A stretch of DNA of 64,000 bases from Pedobacter sp. GTDB lineage: Bacteria > Bacteroidota > Bacteroidia > Sphingobacteriales > Sphingobacteriaceae. The stretch covers positions 346,548 through 410,547 of the forward strand of contig NZ_JAVHXT010000001.1 in the NCBI RefSeq assembly GCF_031119335.1, written 5' to 3'. Below, in pieces: positions 34,139 to 43,496 of the stretch. Under the pieces are notes generated by a model, which saw only the letters and a list, made by a program, of their open reading frames with translations, ran no database searches and was not told where the DNA came from. Each line of letters opens with the position of its first letter. Position 1 is the first letter of the stretch. Both the position numbers and the translations under genes were made by a program.

Positions 34139-37100
34139 ATGCAAAAAAATGGAAAAGCCAACCGCTTTTTAAAGGGTAGGGCTTTGCCGGGATATCGTAA
34201 ACTATTCTCGGTCTTTCTGATTTTCCTCTCCTATTCGTCTCTCGCTCAAAATAATCCATTAATTAACTCTAAACTTACAGGTAAGGTTATAGATGCACGT
34301 ACTAAAGAACCACTTGCGGGTGCGGTAGTGCAAATAGAAGGGGTAACCAACCAGACACAAACAGATGCCGATGGAAAGTTCAATTTGGTTACTGGACAAT
34401 CGTTTCCTTACAATCTTGTAGTTTCTTATTTGGGTTATGAAAAGCAAAAGGTAACTGCAAAAGGATCGCCCATTACGGTAGAGCTTAAAGAAGTCAGCAA
34501 CGAGCTTAGTGGTATTGTGGTTACCGGCTACAATACGCAGAAGAAGCAAGATTTTACGGGATCTGCGGCGAGGGTGAGTGCAAAGCAGATCGCGAATAGA
34601 CCAGCGCAAAGTTTCGATCAGTTAATCGGCGGACAAGCGGCAGGGGTAAACATTGTACAGCCAAGTGGCGTACTCAATGCGGCTCCGGTGTTCCGTATTC
34701 GGGGCATCAACTCTATATCATCAGGTATTTATCCGCTCATTGTGATTGATGGTGTGCCTTCTTTTACGGGGCAACAGGGAGGTAACGTGGGCAATAACCC
34801 ATTATCAAACCTTAACCCTGGCGATATCGAATCTATAGATGTACTGAAAGATGCTTCGGCAACCGCCATTTATGGTTCTAGAGCTGCAAATGGGGTAGTG
34901 GTAGTAACTACCAAAAAAGGCAGAAGCGGTAGAACCAAAGTAAACTACGATGCTTGGGTAAACGTAAGTACACCTGCAGATTTGCCCAAACTGTTAGATG
35001 CTTCCCAATATGTCACCATCAAAAATGAAGCGATGGTCAATGCGGGAAGGCAGCCAGGTTTCGCTTTGCAGACCCGTTCCGACGGTTCTACCGTGAATAC
35101 GGATTGGTATGATGTAGCCTATCACCATGCTGTTTCCCAAAATCACAATGTGAGTTTTTCTGGTGCTACAGAAGCCACCAATTACTTTATTTCTTTGGCT
35201 TATGGCAAGCAAAATGGTATTCTGCGCACCAATGATCTTGATCAGAAAACAGCCCGGATTAACCTAGAGCATAAGCTTTTTAGTAACATCACCCTGGGCA
35301 CGCATATCGGCTACAACAATACTTTGGGACGTGGGCCAGCTACAGGTTCGTTACCTGGACAATACATTGGTACCGATGCGCTTTCTCGCATGACCTATAT
35401 CTTGCCGCCAAACGTAGCAGTTTACAACGAAGATGGTTCTTACAACATACAGGATAAACAGCGGGTGGGCTATGGCGCTAACAATGCCAATGCGGCAAGT
35501 GCTGGATACATTGGTAACGTAAATGCCTATAACCTGCAACTCATTCTTGATTTGGATAAATATAGCTCAGAGAGCAACTCTTTGTTGGGCGATGTTTATG
35601 CAGAATGGGAAATATTGAAAGGCTTGAAGTTGAAGACCACTTACGGTCTAAACAAGCTTTTTATAGAAAACTTAAGCTTTCAGAACGGCCTTCATGGCGA
35701 TGCGGGTGCGGCAAATGGTGCGGCCACCAATACCAACCGTAGGTTAAATAGGACAGATTGGGCAAATACCTTAAACTACAATAAAACTTTCCTGGAAAAG
35801 CATAGCCTAAATGCCTTGGTGGGTTACGAAGAAATCTTAACTACCGTGGATAGTTGGGGCGCACAGCGTGTAGGACTTTCAGATCCTTTCTTTAATAGCT
35901 ATCAGGGAGGTTTTACTACCATCACTCCGAGTGGAAATTCGCAAAGTAGAAATGGCTTTATCTCTTATTTTGCCAATTTGAACTACAGTTTTGCAAGTAA
36001 ATATTTGTTTAGTTATAGTTTTAGAAGGGATGGCTACTCGGGATTGCCTAAAAACAACCGTTTTGGTAATTTCAATGGAGGTTCTGTGGGCTGGGTGCTT
36101 TCTGAGGAAGATTTCTTTAAAAATTCGGCACTTGTTTCGGTTTTTGACCGCTTTAAGATCAAAGCCAGTTACGGGGAAGTAGGTAACATCAACATCGGTG
36201 ATTTCCCTTCATTGGGATTGTACGGCGCAGCAACTTACAATGGTATTCCAACTTTGGGCTTTACTCAGGCGGGTAACGACCAGCTGAAATGGGAAACCAG
36301 TAAAAAAAGCAATATTGGTTTGGTATTATCTTTCTTAAAAGATAGGTTAACATTAGAGGCAGATTATTACAACAACAAAGTTGATGGACTGATTTTGGAT
36401 GCAAAACAGGCACCATCAAAAGGCATTCCGGGCAACGTAATCAGTGCCAACGTAGGTTCACTTTACAACAAAGGATTTGAATTGGCCTTAACTGCTGCAG
36501 TTGTTCAAAGGGATAACTTCAAATGGAATGCAAATTTTAATATCTCTACGGTAAAAAATAGGGTAACCGCACTATCTAACGGTACAGACATCTACACACC
36601 AAGCAATTTCGGTATCCAAAACATGACGAGGGAAGGCTATTCGATTGGTTCTATTTGGGCTGTACCAACCAACGGTGTAAACCCAGCAAACGGTAACCGT
36701 ATTTTCATTAATAGAAATGGCAGAGAGGTACAGTACAACCATATTGCCGCCAATAAATGGACTTACCTAGACGGTTCTGTAGCACCAGCCATTGACAACT
36801 ATTTGGATGGTGCCATACAAGGACCATCATTGCCAACCTATTACGGTGGTTTGAACAATAATTTCAGCTATAAGAGATTTGATTTAGACCTGGGGATTAT
36901 CTTCTCTGGCGGAAACAAATTGTACAACGGAACCAGGGCCAATTTGCTAGACCAACGTTATTTCAACAATGGTACTTTCGTGTTAGATAGATGGACTACA
37001 CCGGGGCAGGTAACCGATATTCCAAAGCTGTACTTCTCTGACAACGTGTCTACTGGTTTTTCGATAACCAATGCTGCGATGGTAGAAGATGGTTCTTTCT

Positions 37101-37333
37101 TGAAATTGAAGAATGTGGCCTTGGGTTATAGGCTACCAGTACAAAACTTGTTCAATGGCAAAATTTCGAGCTTAAGGATTTATGCACAAGCAACCAATCT
37201 ATTTACCATTACCAACTACACCGGTTCAGATCCAGAGATTTCCATCAACGGAAATTCAATTGCCTCGGGTAAAGACCATAATGCTGTGGTAAATGCAAGA
37301 ACCTTTGCTTTTGGCCTAAATCTCCAATTCTAA
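34139..37333 (+). CDS. SusC/RagA-family TonB-linked outer-membrane transporter
   Basis: 1064 residues with the full SusC plan: leader (YRKLFSVFLIFLSYSSLA), CarboxypepD_reg-like domain (LTGKVIDARTKEPLAGAVVQ), plug domain (PVFRIRGINSISSGIYPLIV, then DVLKDASATAIYGSRAANGV) and a 22-strand barrel. It imports, with TonB energy, a ligand captured by the lipoprotein encoded next. It is the first gene of a six-gene operon with tight spacing; the SusD gene follows after 15 nt. The downstream enzymes suggest that the cargo is not a glycan, since no glycoside hydrolase is present. Confidence 0.95.
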   Translation: MQKNGKANRFLKGRALPGYRKLFSVFLIFLSYSSLAQNNPLINSKLTGKVIDARTKEPLAGAVVQIEGVTNQTQTDADGKFNLVTGQSFPYNLVVSYLGYEKQKVTAKGSPITVELKEVSNELSGIVVTGYNTQKKQDFTGSAARVSAKQIANRPAQSFDQLIGGQAAGVNIVQPSGVLNAAPVFRIRGINSISSGIYPLIVIDGVPSFTGQQGGNVGNNPLSNLNPGDIESIDVLKDASATAIYGSRAANGVVVVTTKKGRSGRTKVNYDAWVNVSTPADLPKLLDASQYVTIKNEAMVNAGRQPGFALQTRSDGSTVNTDWYDVAYHHAVSQNHNVSFSGATEATNYFISLAYGKQNGILRTNDLDQKTARINLEHKLFSNITLGTHIGYNNTLGRGPATGSLPGQYIGTDALSRMTYILPPNVAVYNEDGSYNIQDKQRVGYGANNANAASAGYIGNVNAYNLQLILDLDKYSSESNSLLGDVYAEWEILKGLKLKTTYGLNKLFIENLSFQNGLHGDAGAANGAATNTNRRLNRTDWANTLNYNKTFLEKHSLNALVGYEEILTTVDSWGAQRVGLSDPFFNSYQGGFTTITPSGNSQSRNGFISYFANLNYSFASKYLFSYSFRRDGYSGLPKNNRFGNFNGGSVGWVLSEEDFFKNSALVSVFDRFKIKASYGEVGNINIGDFPSLGLYGAATYNGIPTLGFTQAGNDQLKWETSKKSNIGLVLSFLKDRLTLEADYYNNKVDGLILDAKQAPSKGIPGNVISANVGSLYNKGFELALTAAVVQRDNFKWNANFNISTVKNRVTALSNGTDIYTPSNFGIQNMTREGYSIGSIWAVPTNGVNPANGNRIFINRNGREVQYNHIAANKWTYLDGSVAPAIDNYLDGAIQGPSLPTYYGGLNNNFSYKRFDLDLGIIFSGGNKLYNGTRANLLDQRYFNNGTFVLDRWTTPGQVTDIPKLYFSDNVSTGFSITNAAMVEDGSFLKLKNVALGYRLPVQNLFNGKISSLRIYAQATNLFTITNYTGSDPEISINGNSIASGKDHNAVVNARTFAFGLNLQF

Positions 37334-37348
37334 CTTTAATCCATTCAC

Positions 37349-38815
37349 ATGAAAACGATATATCAACGTAAAAAATATATAGCGGTTGGTTTAATTGGGG
37401 GATTAATTTCTCTACTCGCACCATCCTGCACCAAAGATATTTTAGATACAGAACCGCAAACTTCTATCTCAGAACTATCCGCCTACAGCACACCTGATAA
37501 GATTTTAGCCCAGGTAAATAACCTTTACTATAGAATACAGCGAGCACAGTTCTATGGTGGGCGCTACATTTTGTTTAACGAGCAAAGAGGCGAGGAGTTT
37601 AGCCAGAACTCTGGTAATGCAGCCGAAGGAGCTTTAATTTGGCAGCACACCGCTTTATCAACCGATAGCTTTGTGGGCAATCTGTGGAGCTTGGCTTATC
37701 AGGCCATCAACAATTCGAACATATTCTTAGATAGGGTAGGGAGTTCTACCGTGGTTAGCGGAGCCTTAAAAGACCAATACTTGGCCGAAGCTAAATTTGT
37801 AAGGGCACTTTCTTACTTCGCTCTGGTACAGGTTTATGCCAAACCTTACTTAACAGACCAAGGTGCCAGTGCTGGTTTACCTTTAAGACTAACGCCCGAA
37901 ACCTCTGCAGGTAATGATAATTTGCCCCGTTCTACTGTTGCAGTCATCTATAATCAAATCATTAAAGATTTAGATGAGGCCGAAGCTGGTTTGCCTGCCG
38001 GATATAGCAGCAATGCCTTAAATACTTCAAGGGCGCACAAGGCATCGGCCATTGCCTTAAAAACAAGGGTATATTTGGCCAAGGGCGAGTTCCCTAAAGT
38101 GGTATTGGAAGCAAAGAAGCTGGTACCAACAGCTACGGCTCCGTTTGTTTATACTTCGGGCACTACTACCCATAGGTTGGAAACCAATATTGCAACGGTA
38201 TTTGGCGGTAGTTATACTGGAAATGAAGCTATTTTCTTCATTCCCTTTAATGCTCAAGATGGTCCAGATTCGCAAAGTGCATTGGCTCATAACTACATTG
38301 GTGCAGTCATTCTTTCTTTGAATAGTGCTGGTATTTATGCCAATTCTGCTTTATCTGGTGGTACCTCTACCGATGCCAGAAAAGGTCTGATCACCGTGAA
38401 AAATGGTCTGAACGTGCTGAATAAGTTTCCAAAATCTGCCAGTCCATTTACAGATTATATTCCTGTACTGCGCTATGCAGAAGTATTGTTGAACTATGCC
38501 GAAGCAGCAGCCGAAACAGATGATTTGGTAACGGCAAGGGCATTGTTGGATGCGGTAAGGAAACGTTCGGATCCAAGTTATACTTTTCCTGCAGCTGCCG
38601 TTACAATAAAAGCGGATTTAATCAACACCATTTTAACCGAACGCAGGATAGAATTATTAGGTGAAGGTTTTAGAACAGCCGATTTGCAACGCCGTTTGCA
38701 GCCATTACCTGCAAAGACAGGAGGTATTGGAAGTGTAGCGCAGGTTTTGCCAACAGGGGGCAATTATATCTGGCCAATTCCTGCAGATGAGCAAGGAACC
38801 AACGGAGGAATTTAA
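37349..38815 (+). CDS. SusD/RagB-family nutrient-binding lipoprotein
   Basis: 488 residues with a lipobox (LLAPSC, Cys26) and the SusD pattern: N-terminal TPR-like helices (NSNIFLDRVG, YLAEAKFVRALSYFALVQVY with the hallmark RALSYF segment) and the C-terminal signature VPVLRYAEVLLNYAEA-like stretch followed by ILTERRIELLGEGFR. It sits on the cell surface as the lid of the SusC transporter encoded 15 nt upstream. The chosen start gives a proper lipoprotein leader. Confidence 0.94.
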   Translation: MKTIYQRKKYIAVGLIGGLISLLAPSCTKDILDTEPQTSISELSAYSTPDKILAQVNNLYYRIQRAQFYGGRYILFNEQRGEEFSQNSGNAAEGALIWQHTALSTDSFVGNLWSLAYQAINNSNIFLDRVGSSTVVSGALKDQYLAEAKFVRALSYFALVQVYAKPYLTDQGASAGLPLRLTPETSAGNDNLPRSTVAVIYNQIIKDLDEAEAGLPAGYSSNALNTSRAHKASAIALKTRVYLAKGEFPKVVLEAKKLVPTATAPFVYTSGTTTHRLETNIATVFGGSYTGNEAIFFIPFNAQDGPDSQSALAHNYIGAVILSLNSAGIYANSALSGGTSTDARKGLITVKNGLNVLNKFPKSASPFTDYIPVLRYAEVLLNYAEAAAETDDLVTARALLDAVRKRSDPSYTFPAAAVTIKADLINTILTERRIELLGEGFRTADLQRRLQPLPAKTGGIGSVAQVLPTGGNYIWPIPADEQGTNGGI

Positions 38816-38899
38816 AAATTATAATTGCGACAGATACACAGATATTTTATTTAATCAAAAAAGAAAATATCTGTGCATTTGTGGCTAAAACAAAATAAA

Positions 38900-40615
38900 A
38901 TGAAAAAGAACATCGCATTTACCCTCGCATCCTTTGCCTTTGTCGCCCTCATTTCTTTCAATGCATTTAAGAAACCAGCTGATTTAGCGGACCAAATTTA
39001 TATCAACGGCAATATCCTAACTGTAGATGCTAACAATTCCATTGCAGAAGCCTTAGCGGTTAAGGGTGGGAAAATAATAGCTGTCGGTAACAGCGCAACC
39101 ATCAATCAATTGAAAGGTACGCAAACACAGGTCATCGATTTAAAAGGAAAAACACTTATTCCAGGTTTTATAGATGGGCATAGCCATTTTATGAGCTTGG
39201 GACGTGGTAAAACCGCAGATATTTCTCCGCCACCGGTGGGTGCCGTAAAAACCATTGCCGATATCGTGGCGGTTCTGAAAGCCTTTCAGAAAGAAAAAGG
39301 TATCAAACCTGGCGAGTGGATCAATGCCAGGGGCTACGATGCAGACCAGCTGAAAGAAGGAAGACACCCCACTAAGGAAGATTTAGATGCCGCTTTTCCT
39401 GATAATCCAGTTTCATTGGGACATACTTCTGGGCACATGTCGGTAGTAAATTCTTACGCCTTAAAAATCTCTGGGGTAGATGGCAATACCAAAGATCCAG
39501 AAGGCGGACAGATTGTAAAAGGCAAAGACGGACAGCCTACAGGGTTACTTCTAGAAAGAGCTCGTTCGGTACTGAAAACCAGTGGAGATAGGATAAAACC
39601 AAGTATAGATGAACAATTAGGTCTGTTAGATGAACAACAACAATTGTATGCAAGCGAGGGAGTTACCACTGCTCAGGATGGTGCTAGTAGTTTGCCATCT
39701 ATCGAGCTTTTAAAGGAAGCGGCAAAGAGAAAACGTCTTTACATTGATATTGAGGCTTTACCATCGTTCGCCATTTTATCACGTTTAGTTAATGATGGTA
39801 AATATGCTTTTAATCAGTTCGATAACCATTTAAAGTTAAAAGGTACAAAGATTTTTACCGATGGTTCACCGCAGGGAAAGACTGCATTTTTCACTAAACC
39901 TTATCAGGTAGATGTACCGGGTTGCCACGATAATTGTACCGGCATCCCGACCATTACACAAGATAAATTAGATGAAGCGGTGCAATATTGCTTTGCCAAT
40001 AACATCCAACCTTTTACCCATTGCAATGGTGATGCGGCGATTGATATGTATATCAAAGCGATCAAAAAAGCCAATGCACAGTTTGCAGCTAAAAGCAACG
40101 CTTTACGTCCGGTTATCATCCATTCGCAGTTTGTAAGGCCAGACCAGTTGGAGGATTATAAAACTTTGGGTCTGGTTCCATCGTTCTTCACTAACCACGC
40201 TTTCTTTTGGGGCGATGTACACGTACGTAACCTAGGTAAAGACAGAGCTTGGTTTTTAAGTCCGTTAAAGTCTGCACAAACGAAGCAAATCACCTTTACC
40301 AACCATACCGATTTCGGGGTAACACCAATCAGTCAGCTTTTCTTATGGTGGACTTCCGTTGCCCGTGAGTCACGTTCGGGACAGGTAATTGGCCCAGCAG
40401 AGCGCTTGACCGTTTTGGAAGGTTTAAGGGCCATCACTATTAACGGTGCTTATCAGTACGGAGAAGAGAAGGAGAAAGGTTCTATAGAAGTAGGCAAGAA
40501 AGCAGATTTGGTTATCCTTTCCGAAAATCCTTTGAAAGTAGAAGTGGCAAAAATCAAAGATATCAAGGTGTTGCAAACCATTAAAGAGGGTAAAACCATC
40601 TATCAAAGAAAATAA
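38900..40615 (+). CDS. Exported YtcJ-like amidohydrolase, first of a tandem pair
   Basis: 571 residues from the ATG at 38900, which gives a signal peptide (KKNIAFTLASFAFVALISFN); a TTG-type start 27 nt upstream is rejected. The metal-dependent amidohydrolase core shows PGFIDGHSHF with the HxH metal pair, PFTHCNGDAAIDMYI, VIIHSQFVR and the late GAYQYGEEKEKGSIEVGKKA. The family (YtcJ, N-substituted formamide deformylase group) hydrolyses amide or cyclic amide bonds; the substrate here is unknown. It overlaps the next, paralogous gene by one base. A periplasmic location is inferred. Confidence 0.9.
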   Translation: MKKNIAFTLASFAFVALISFNAFKKPADLADQIYINGNILTVDANNSIAEALAVKGGKIIAVGNSATINQLKGTQTQVIDLKGKTLIPGFIDGHSHFMSLGRGKTADISPPPVGAVKTIADIVAVLKAFQKEKGIKPGEWINARGYDADQLKEGRHPTKEDLDAAFPDNPVSLGHTSGHMSVVNSYALKISGVDGNTKDPEGGQIVKGKDGQPTGLLLERARSVLKTSGDRIKPSIDEQLGLLDEQQQLYASEGVTTAQDGASSLPSIELLKEAAKRKRLYIDIEALPSFAILSRLVNDGKYAFNQFDNHLKLKGTKIFTDGSPQGKTAFFTKPYQVDVPGCHDNCTGIPTITQDKLDEAVQYCFANNIQPFTHCNGDAAIDMYIKAIKKANAQFAAKSNALRPVIIHSQFVRPDQLEDYKTLGLVPSFFTNHAFFWGDVHVRNLGKDRAWFLSPLKSAQTKQITFTNHTDFGVTPISQLFLWWTSVARESRSGQVIGPAERLTVLEGLRAITINGAYQYGEEKEKGSIEVGKKADLVILSENPLKVEVAKIKDIKVLQTIKEGKTIYQRK

Positions 40616-42327
40616 TGAAAATGAAATATAACGTCGCAGCCTTTGTTGCTGTCAGTTTATTGGCGTTTACGGCAAAAGCACAAATTAGCATAGCTGATAA
40701 AATTTGGCATAACGCTAAAGTGCTTACCGTAAATGCAAAGAATGAAGTTGCACAGGCAGTAGCTATCAAGGATGGAAAAATACTATCGGTTGGTAGCAAT
40801 GCAGAAATTCTAAAGTTGAAGGGTAAGCAAACCGAAATCATCAACTTAAAAGGGAAAACTTTAAGCCCTGGTTTTGTAGATGGGCACAGCCATTTTCTAG
40901 GCTTAGGGCAAAATGATTTGGCCAATGTAGCTGCACCGCCAATGGGTAAGGTAAGTAGCATTAAGCAATTGGTAGATGAAATTGTAAGGTTTGCTGCCGA
41001 TAGAAAAATCAAAAAAGGCGATTGGATAACCGCTTATGGCTACGACCAAGACCAGCTCACCGATAAAAGACATCCCACCAAAGAAGATTTAGATGCCGCT
41101 TTTCCAGATAACCCGGTAGTGGTAGCACACATTTCGGGACACATGTTGGTGGCCAATTCTGCAGCGTTAAAATTAGCGGGCATTGATGCTTCGACAAAAG
41201 ACCCAGACGGTGGGGTCATCATCAGAAAATCAGGCAGTACAGAGCCAGCTGGTTTATTGCAGGAGCATGCGCAGGGTTTGGTACTATTACAGCTTGGTAA
41301 GATTAAACCTACTTTACAACAACAGTTGGATAGGGTAAATGCGCAACAAAAACTATATGCAAGCCATGGTGTAACTACCGCACAAGATGGTTTCACAGAC
41401 AAAGCTACACTTGATTTGTTGAAGGAAGCTGCCGAACGCAAACAATTATATCTGGATGTGGTGAGTTTAGCTTCTTATCGTATATTGGATGAAGTACTGG
41501 CAGATACGGCGAATTATCAGTTTAAACGTTATTACGATCGTTTGAAAATAGATGGCATTAAGCTTTCGGCTGATGGTTCGCCACAGGGAAAAACGGCTTT
41601 CTTTACCAAGCCTTATTTAACGCTGGTGCCGGGCTGTGCCGAGCATTGTACTGGTATGCCCACCATCAGTACCAATATTTTCGATGAAGTGGTGCTGAAA
41701 ACTTTTAAGAACAACATCCATTTATATACCCATTGCAATGGCGACGGCGCAATTGATCTATACATTGCTGCGGTAAAAAATGCCAATCAGCAATTAGGTA
41801 AAAGCAGTGTTGGGCGTAGAACGGTCGTCATCCATTCGCAGTTTGTACGCCAAGATCAGTTGGACGAGTACAAGAAATTAGATTTACTGCCATCCTTCTT
41901 TACCAACCATGCTTTCTTTTGGGGCGATGTTCATCAAACCAACCTAGGCAACGAAAGAGCATTTGGCTTAAGTCCATTGCGCTCGGCTATTAATAAGGAC
42001 ATTGTATTTACCAATCATACCGATTATCCTGTCACGCCAATTGACCAGTTATTCTTGTTGTGGAGTGCGGTTAACCGACTTTCACGTAGCGGCCAAACCA
42101 TTGGCGAAACGGAAAAAATCAGCCCTGCTGAAGCTTTAAGAGCGATTACCATCAATGGAGCTTATCAGTATGGAGAAGAGAAATTTAAGGGGTCTATCGA
42201 AAAAGGAAAATTCGCGGATTTGGTTGTGCTATCCGACAATCCTTTAACGGTAGATCCTCTTAAAATTAAGGATATTATCGTATTGGAAACATTTAAAGAA
42301 GGCAAGCGCATTTATAAGAAAGACTAA
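40615..42327 (+). CDS. Exported YtcJ-like amidohydrolase, second of a tandem pair
   Basis: 570 residues, clearly paralogous to the preceding protein along its whole length, with the same landmarks (PGFVDGHSHFLGLGQ, LYTHCNGDGAIDLYI, VVIHSQFVRQDQ, GAYQYGEEKFKGSIEKGKFA). It has its own signal peptide (NVAAFVAVSLLAFTAKA). Both copies keep the catalytic histidines, so neither looks decayed; they may act on different substrates or form a heteromer. Start codons at 40615 and 40621 are both possible; the first overlaps the previous stop as TAATG. Confidence 0.9.
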   Translation: MKMKYNVAAFVAVSLLAFTAKAQISIADKIWHNAKVLTVNAKNEVAQAVAIKDGKILSVGSNAEILKLKGKQTEIINLKGKTLSPGFVDGHSHFLGLGQNDLANVAAPPMGKVSSIKQLVDEIVRFAADRKIKKGDWITAYGYDQDQLTDKRHPTKEDLDAAFPDNPVVVAHISGHMLVANSAALKLAGIDASTKDPDGGVIIRKSGSTEPAGLLQEHAQGLVLLQLGKIKPTLQQQLDRVNAQQKLYASHGVTTAQDGFTDKATLDLLKEAAERKQLYLDVVSLASYRILDEVLADTANYQFKRYYDRLKIDGIKLSADGSPQGKTAFFTKPYLTLVPGCAEHCTGMPTISTNIFDEVVLKTFKNNIHLYTHCNGDGAIDLYIAAVKNANQQLGKSSVGRRTVVIHSQFVRQDQLDEYKKLDLLPSFFTNHAFFWGDVHQTNLGNERAFGLSPLRSAINKDIVFTNHTDYPVTPIDQLFLLWSAVNRLSRSGQTIGETEKISPAEALRAITINGAYQYGEEKFKGSIEKGKFADLVVLSDNPLTVDPLKIKDIIVLETFKEGKRIYKKD

Positions 42328-42329
42328 AT

Positions 42330-43493
42330 ATGTTAGATCAAATCACAACCGTACCCATCAAAACCACTCAACGAATAGCAGAAATATCTTGGTTTAATGA
42401 TATCATAGGTGGCGATACCGAATACCTAGGTGTTTTAGACGAGCAACGCAGAAGTAGTTTCGAACACTGTAAAGACATTACGCTAACTGCAGATCGGTTG
42501 GGCTACAACAAAATATTACTACCAACGGCTTACACAGTCGGACAAGAGGTGCTTACTTTCGCTTCCGGAGTAGCGCCATTTACCAAAAATATCAATTTAA
42601 TCACGGCCATTAGAACTGGCGAGTATCATCCACCGATGTTGGCAAGATCCTTAGCAGGCTTAGACCACATGCTGCAAGGCAGGCTCACCATCAATATCAT
42701 TAATTCTGATTTACCGGGAACGAGGGAAGATCCAGAACTAAGGTATCTGCGTTGCGCAGAGAACATCGAGGTTTTAAAACAAGCTTGGACACAGGAAGAA
42801 ATTGACTTTAAAGGTGAACTGTATCAGTTTAAGATGGCTGCCGATCCTGTAAAACCTTACCAACAGAATGGTGGTCCGATGTTGTATTTCGGTGGCACCT
42901 CTGATGGTGCAAGGGAAATCTGCGCCAAATACTGTGATACCTTCTTGATGTGGCCAGAAACTGAGGAAGCCATGTACGAAACCATGCAAGACATGACCCA
43001 GCGTGCGGCAAAATATGGCAGGAAGATAGACTTTGGTCTGCGTATCCACGTGATTGTTCGGGACACGGAAGATGCCGCCAAAGCACAAGCGAAGAAATTA
43101 TTGAGCTTTTTTAACGAGCAGCGTGCAGCGGAAATTAGGGCAAGGGGAGAAGACTCCCGTTCGCTTGGCGTAATTAGACAAGATGAAATGCGTAAACACG
43201 CCGATGCCGAAGGTTTCATAGAACCTCATCTGTGGACTACCATTGGAAAGGTGTTTTCTGGTTGCGGCGGCGGCTTAGTGGGCGATCCCGATCAAATTAT
43301 CAACAAACTGAACCGATACATGGATATGGGTATCCGTGCTTTCATTTTTTCGGGTTTCCCTTTGATAGAGGAGTCCGAAATTTTTGCTAAGCATATCCTT
43401 AGTCAAATTCCTAATGCTTCTTTGTCCGAACTGCATGGACGAATTCCAAAATCAACTCCAAGTACTCCATTAACCACTGCATCCCTAAAATAA
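42330..43493 (+). CDS. LLM-class flavin-dependent monooxygenase (SsuD-like)
   Basis: 387 residues without a leader, so cytoplasmic. The bacterial-luciferase-like fold is visible from EISWFNDIIGGDTEY, LGYNKILLPTAYTVGQEVLT, GEYHPPMLARSLAGLDHMLQ, INIINSDLPGTREDPELRY and the phosphate-binding LYFGGTSDGAREICAKYCDT. The closest group is the alkanesulfonate monooxygenase (SsuD) type, which releases sulfite from organosulfonates using reduced FMN. No flavin reductase or SsuABC transporter gene is adjacent. It starts 2 nt after the amidohydrolase stop, so it is part of the same operon. Confidence 0.88.
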   Translation: MLDQITTVPIKTTQRIAEISWFNDIIGGDTEYLGVLDEQRRSSFEHCKDITLTADRLGYNKILLPTAYTVGQEVLTFASGVAPFTKNINLITAIRTGEYHPPMLARSLAGLDHMLQGRLTINIINSDLPGTREDPELRYLRCAENIEVLKQAWTQEEIDFKGELYQFKMAADPVKPYQQNGGPMLYFGGTSDGAREICAKYCDTFLMWPETEEAMYETMQDMTQRAAKYGRKIDFGLRIHVIVRDTEDAAKAQAKKLLSFFNEQRAAEIRARGEDSRSLGVIRQDEMRKHADAEGFIEPHLWTTIGKVFSGCGGGLVGDPDQIINKLNRYMDMGIRAFIFSGFPLIEESEIFAKHILSQIPNASLSELHGRIPKSTPSTPLTTASLK

Positions 43494-43496
43494 AAT

